Position numbers and translations under genes: made by a program. From positions 1 through 32,602 of the IMG/VR virus record IMGVR_UViG_3300045971_000042: a stretch of DNA of 32,602 nucleotides. The stretch is one strand, 5' to 3'. Below, piece after piece: positions 31,001 to 32,602 of the stretch (the stretch's first letter is position 1; every line of letters begins with the position of its first letter). The notes under the pieces are model-generated. The model saw nothing but the letters and a program-made list of their open reading frames with translations. It ran no database searches and was not told the DNA's origin. The stretch is from a virus.

Positions 31001-31256
31001 ACTTTATGGTTAAATCAGTTATCATCCCTTCCTTTTGTACTATGTGATACCGCAGTTGTGACAGCATTGATTCTTCAGTGCGTTTGATAGTCTCAAGCCT
31101 ATGCTTTACTAACTGTAAGCAAATGCAATCAAATGTGTTTGGTCCAAAGTCATTCATCAATTCAACTAACTCGTTAACGCTTGCTGCCATAATGTATGAT
31201 AACACCAAGAGTTCGTCTTTTGCAATGTATTCTGATTCGGTGCTGATTAGATCCAT
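30978..31256 (-). CDS. hypothetical protein, 92 residues
   Basis: Starts MDLISTESEYIAKDELLVLS, all helical with a coiled-coil-like C-terminus (KRTEESMLSQLRYHIVQKEG). A longer frame opens at 31319, but the ATG at 31256 follows AAGGG and a GCTAAATA motif 25 bases upstream, so it is preferred. No family recognised. The end carries the outer promoter of the replication operon. Confidence 0.5.
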   Translation of the reverse strand: MDLISTESEYIAKDELLVLSYIMAASVNELVELMNDFGPNTFDCICLQLVKHRLETIKRTEESMLSQLRYHIVQKEGMITDLTIKFAELNDR

Positions 31257-31303
31257 AGTATGTAAATCCCTTATAATAAAGTATTTAGCAAGTGTAGCGT
31301 AAG

Positions 31304-31357
31304 TGTGGCAATTTCGCAATCATTTTGAGCTTTTTTGCCACAGAGCACGGGTGCTCT
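31304..31357. repeat. adjacent inverted repeats between two early genes
   Basis: An 8-bp repeat TGTGGCAA/TTGCCACA (31304-31311 and 31335-31342, 23-base loop) adjoins AGAGCAC-GG-GTGCTCT (31342-31357). No T-run follows either stem in the minus direction, so operator or RNA-processing roles are as likely as termination. Confidence 0.45.
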
Positions 31358-32184
31358 TATGCGTTTGCCATTTCTTCGTAGCGATCAAGCACCACACGCA
31401 TACGCTCACAACGATCTTTAACAGACCTACGGGTCAGTTTCCAGCAGTCATTGATCTCTTTTGCTGCCATTACTGCGTATAAGCGAGAATCTTCGTCGTT
31501 GACTAAAGTTTGGAGTCTGCCAAGCACACAGTAATCATCAAACTCACCATCGTCACCAATCCAAAAATTCAAACCCTCGTCAATTCCGCTGATTATTGAC
31601 ATTACGGAGTCAGTGGCATACGCATAGTTACAATAGCAAACTAAATCGCTATACTCACTAACTTCAATTTCATTAAACTTATCCCAATCTTCTTCTGACA
31701 TAATCTTCTCATTGCCATAGTCAATTTCACTTTCTGGTAATTTAATAACTTTATCGTTATGATCACACAATACAGTAATGTCAAAATCTTCTGCTATTTG
31801 AGGCAGGTTAAGAATCAAGTCTTTCATGGCTAACTCACGCCAATAATCTCCCATCCCGAGGGAATCAAAATACAACTCAAATACTTCTGCTGCTTCCCCA
31901 AACTCACGGAAGAAGTCGTTAGTAAGTTTAACCCCACGGAACTCTTCGTAGTGAGACCCATACATTGATGGATCTTCTGAATACTCCAACTCGTTAAACG
32001 GTTTTGATGATACCTTCTCTGCCATTTTCTTTATGGCGTGCGCGATAACTGCTTTATGTGTATCACCAATCATCTCTACCGCTTCTGAATACTTTTCAGA
32101 TGCGTTGGGGGAGATCTCATTTACGGCTGCGTACAGATTTGTAAGCCGTTTAGTCATGTATTTGGTTTCGTTGAACTTGGCCAT
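31357..32184 (-). CDS. hypothetical acidic protein, 275 residues
   Basis: Starts MAKFNETKYMTKRLTNLYAA; the ATG at 32184 has a clear ribosome site (AAGGAG, 10 bases), whereas the ATG at 32229 lies inside the preceding gene. The protein is strongly acidic (NELEYSEDPSMYGSHYEEF, EIDYGNEKIMSEEDWDKF, IGDDGEFDDY) and mostly helical, with a basic C-terminus (KLTRRSVKDRCERMRVV). Acidic phage early proteins sometimes act as DNA mimics, but no such family is recognised here. Confidence 0.55.
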   Translation of the reverse strand: MAKFNETKYMTKRLTNLYAAVNEISPNASEKYSEAVEMIGDTHKAVIAHAIKKMAEKVSSKPFNELEYSEDPSMYGSHYEEFRGVKLTNDFFREFGEAAEVFELYFDSLGMGDYWRELAMKDLILNLPQIAEDFDITVLCDHNDKVIKLPESEIDYGNEKIMSEEDWDKFNEIEVSEYSDLVCYCNYAYATDSVMSIISGIDEGLNFWIGDDGEFDDYCVLGRLQTLVNDEDSRLYAVMAAKEINDCWKLTRRSVKDRCERMRVVLDRYEEMANA

Positions 32185-32198
32185 TTTACGTTTACTCC

Positions 32199-32602
32199 TT
32201 AACCTAATACAATAGCGCCGCATCTCCAACCTGCCTTAGCAATAACCAAGTCAAGTAAGCCGTGCATAACACGATGTGGTTGTGGGACTTTAGCGTTTCG
32301 CATCGCCTCTTCGGCATCCCACATAAATGCAGCAGCACCACTAACAAAATCTACACCATACTTGTCTGATGTAAGTTTTTCAGTGTCCTCACGCAACTCA
32401 AGCAGCAAGTTATAGTTTGAAGCAGATAACTTACCCAACTTTTCATCAATCATGTTTGCTGCTGAAGTCATGTTTGGTGTTTGAATGTAACCTTGGCTAC
32501 AATCAAACTGAATCAACACTTGCGAGGTTGCAAAAAGCGACCGCAAAAACTCCACCGTATTGATACGCTGTGATTTCCCAGCATTTTTTGCTGCCTTAGC
32601 GC
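32199..32602 (-). CDS. hypothetical protein, 5'-partial at window edge
   Basis: The frame is open to the window edge; a GTG at 32555 (VEFLRSLFATSQVLIQFDCS) is only a possible internal start, and a basic stretch AKAAKNAGKSQRIN precedes it. The visible part is helical (MIDEKLGKLSASNYNLLLEL) and ends KAGWRCGAIVLG. It ends 14 bases before the next gene's ATG, whose ribosome site lies in that gap. No family recognised. Confidence 0.5.
   Translation of the reverse strand, partial: AKAAKNAGKSQRINTVEFLRSLFATSQVLIQFDCSQGYIQTPNMTSAANMIDEKLGKLSASNYNLLLELREDTEKLTSDKYGVDFVSGAAAFMWDAEEAMRNAKVPQPHRVMHGLLDLVIAKAGWRCGAIVLG

Noticed and set aside
30768-31013. 81-codon plus-strand frame across the replication promoters
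   Set aside because: GTG start without ribosome site, runs through the leader and promoters on the other strand.
1-32602. CRISPR array, insertion sequence, integrase or attachment site
   Set aside because: No regular spacer-repeat pattern, transposase, integrase motifs or tRNA-like target was seen on either strand.

Overview
The window is most of the genome of a tailed double-stranded DNA phage with a long, apparently non-contractile tail (siphovirus-type), probably from an environmental lineage. The evidence is the gene order: small terminase, large terminase, portal, scaffold, major capsid, connector, tail tube, G/T-type tail chaperones with a frameshift, lambda-type tape measure, J-type tail tip, fibres. 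Nearly everything is on the minus strand, so transcription runs from high to low coordinates. No integrase, repressor, tRNA, CRISPR array or insertion sequence was recognised. No endolysin was found, so lysis genes are probably outside the window. The host cannot be named from the sequence.

Right part (about 26100-32602): early and replication region. It holds an edge-cut gene, two unknown proteins, and a replication operon of an unknown 161-residue protein, an archaeo-eukaryotic-type primase and a superfamily 3 helicase. About 215 bases upstream of that operon contain two promoter candidates and a 78-base cloverleaf-like RNA leader ending just before a strong ribosome binding site. Downstream of the helicase, 27037-27350 has no gene but carries five iterons, an AT-rich stretch framed by an inverted repeat and a 15-bp palindrome, which together look like a replication origin. 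Four tiny genes follow, each overlapping the next by exactly 8 bases.

Middle part (about 25800-13800): a hairpin-rich noncoding stretch with a terminator and promoter sits upstream of the terminase operon and is a candidate packaging-site region. Head genes, tail genes, the lambda-like slippery heptamer GGGAAAG and the 1034-residue tape measure follow.

Left part (about 13800-1): the J-like tail-tip protein appears split into two genes (12597-13355 and 7784-9601), with a 989-residue adhesin gene between them. Two large fibre proteins follow, one collagen-like and one with a glycine-rich C-terminus, both with YadA-like repeats. After them come a membrane-anchored coiled-coil protein and a hemerythrin-like protein, which is unusual cargo for a phage.

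Three nuclease-like mobile genes are present. Two are homing-endonuclease paralogues, at 13358-13819 on minus and 22113-22571 on plus. The third is an edge-cut HNH-like gene at 1-687 whose catalytic His and Asn positions look lost. A short A/T-rich motif with core TAAATA, often (A/T)ATAAATA, recurs just upstream of transcription units and resembles T4-type late promoters.
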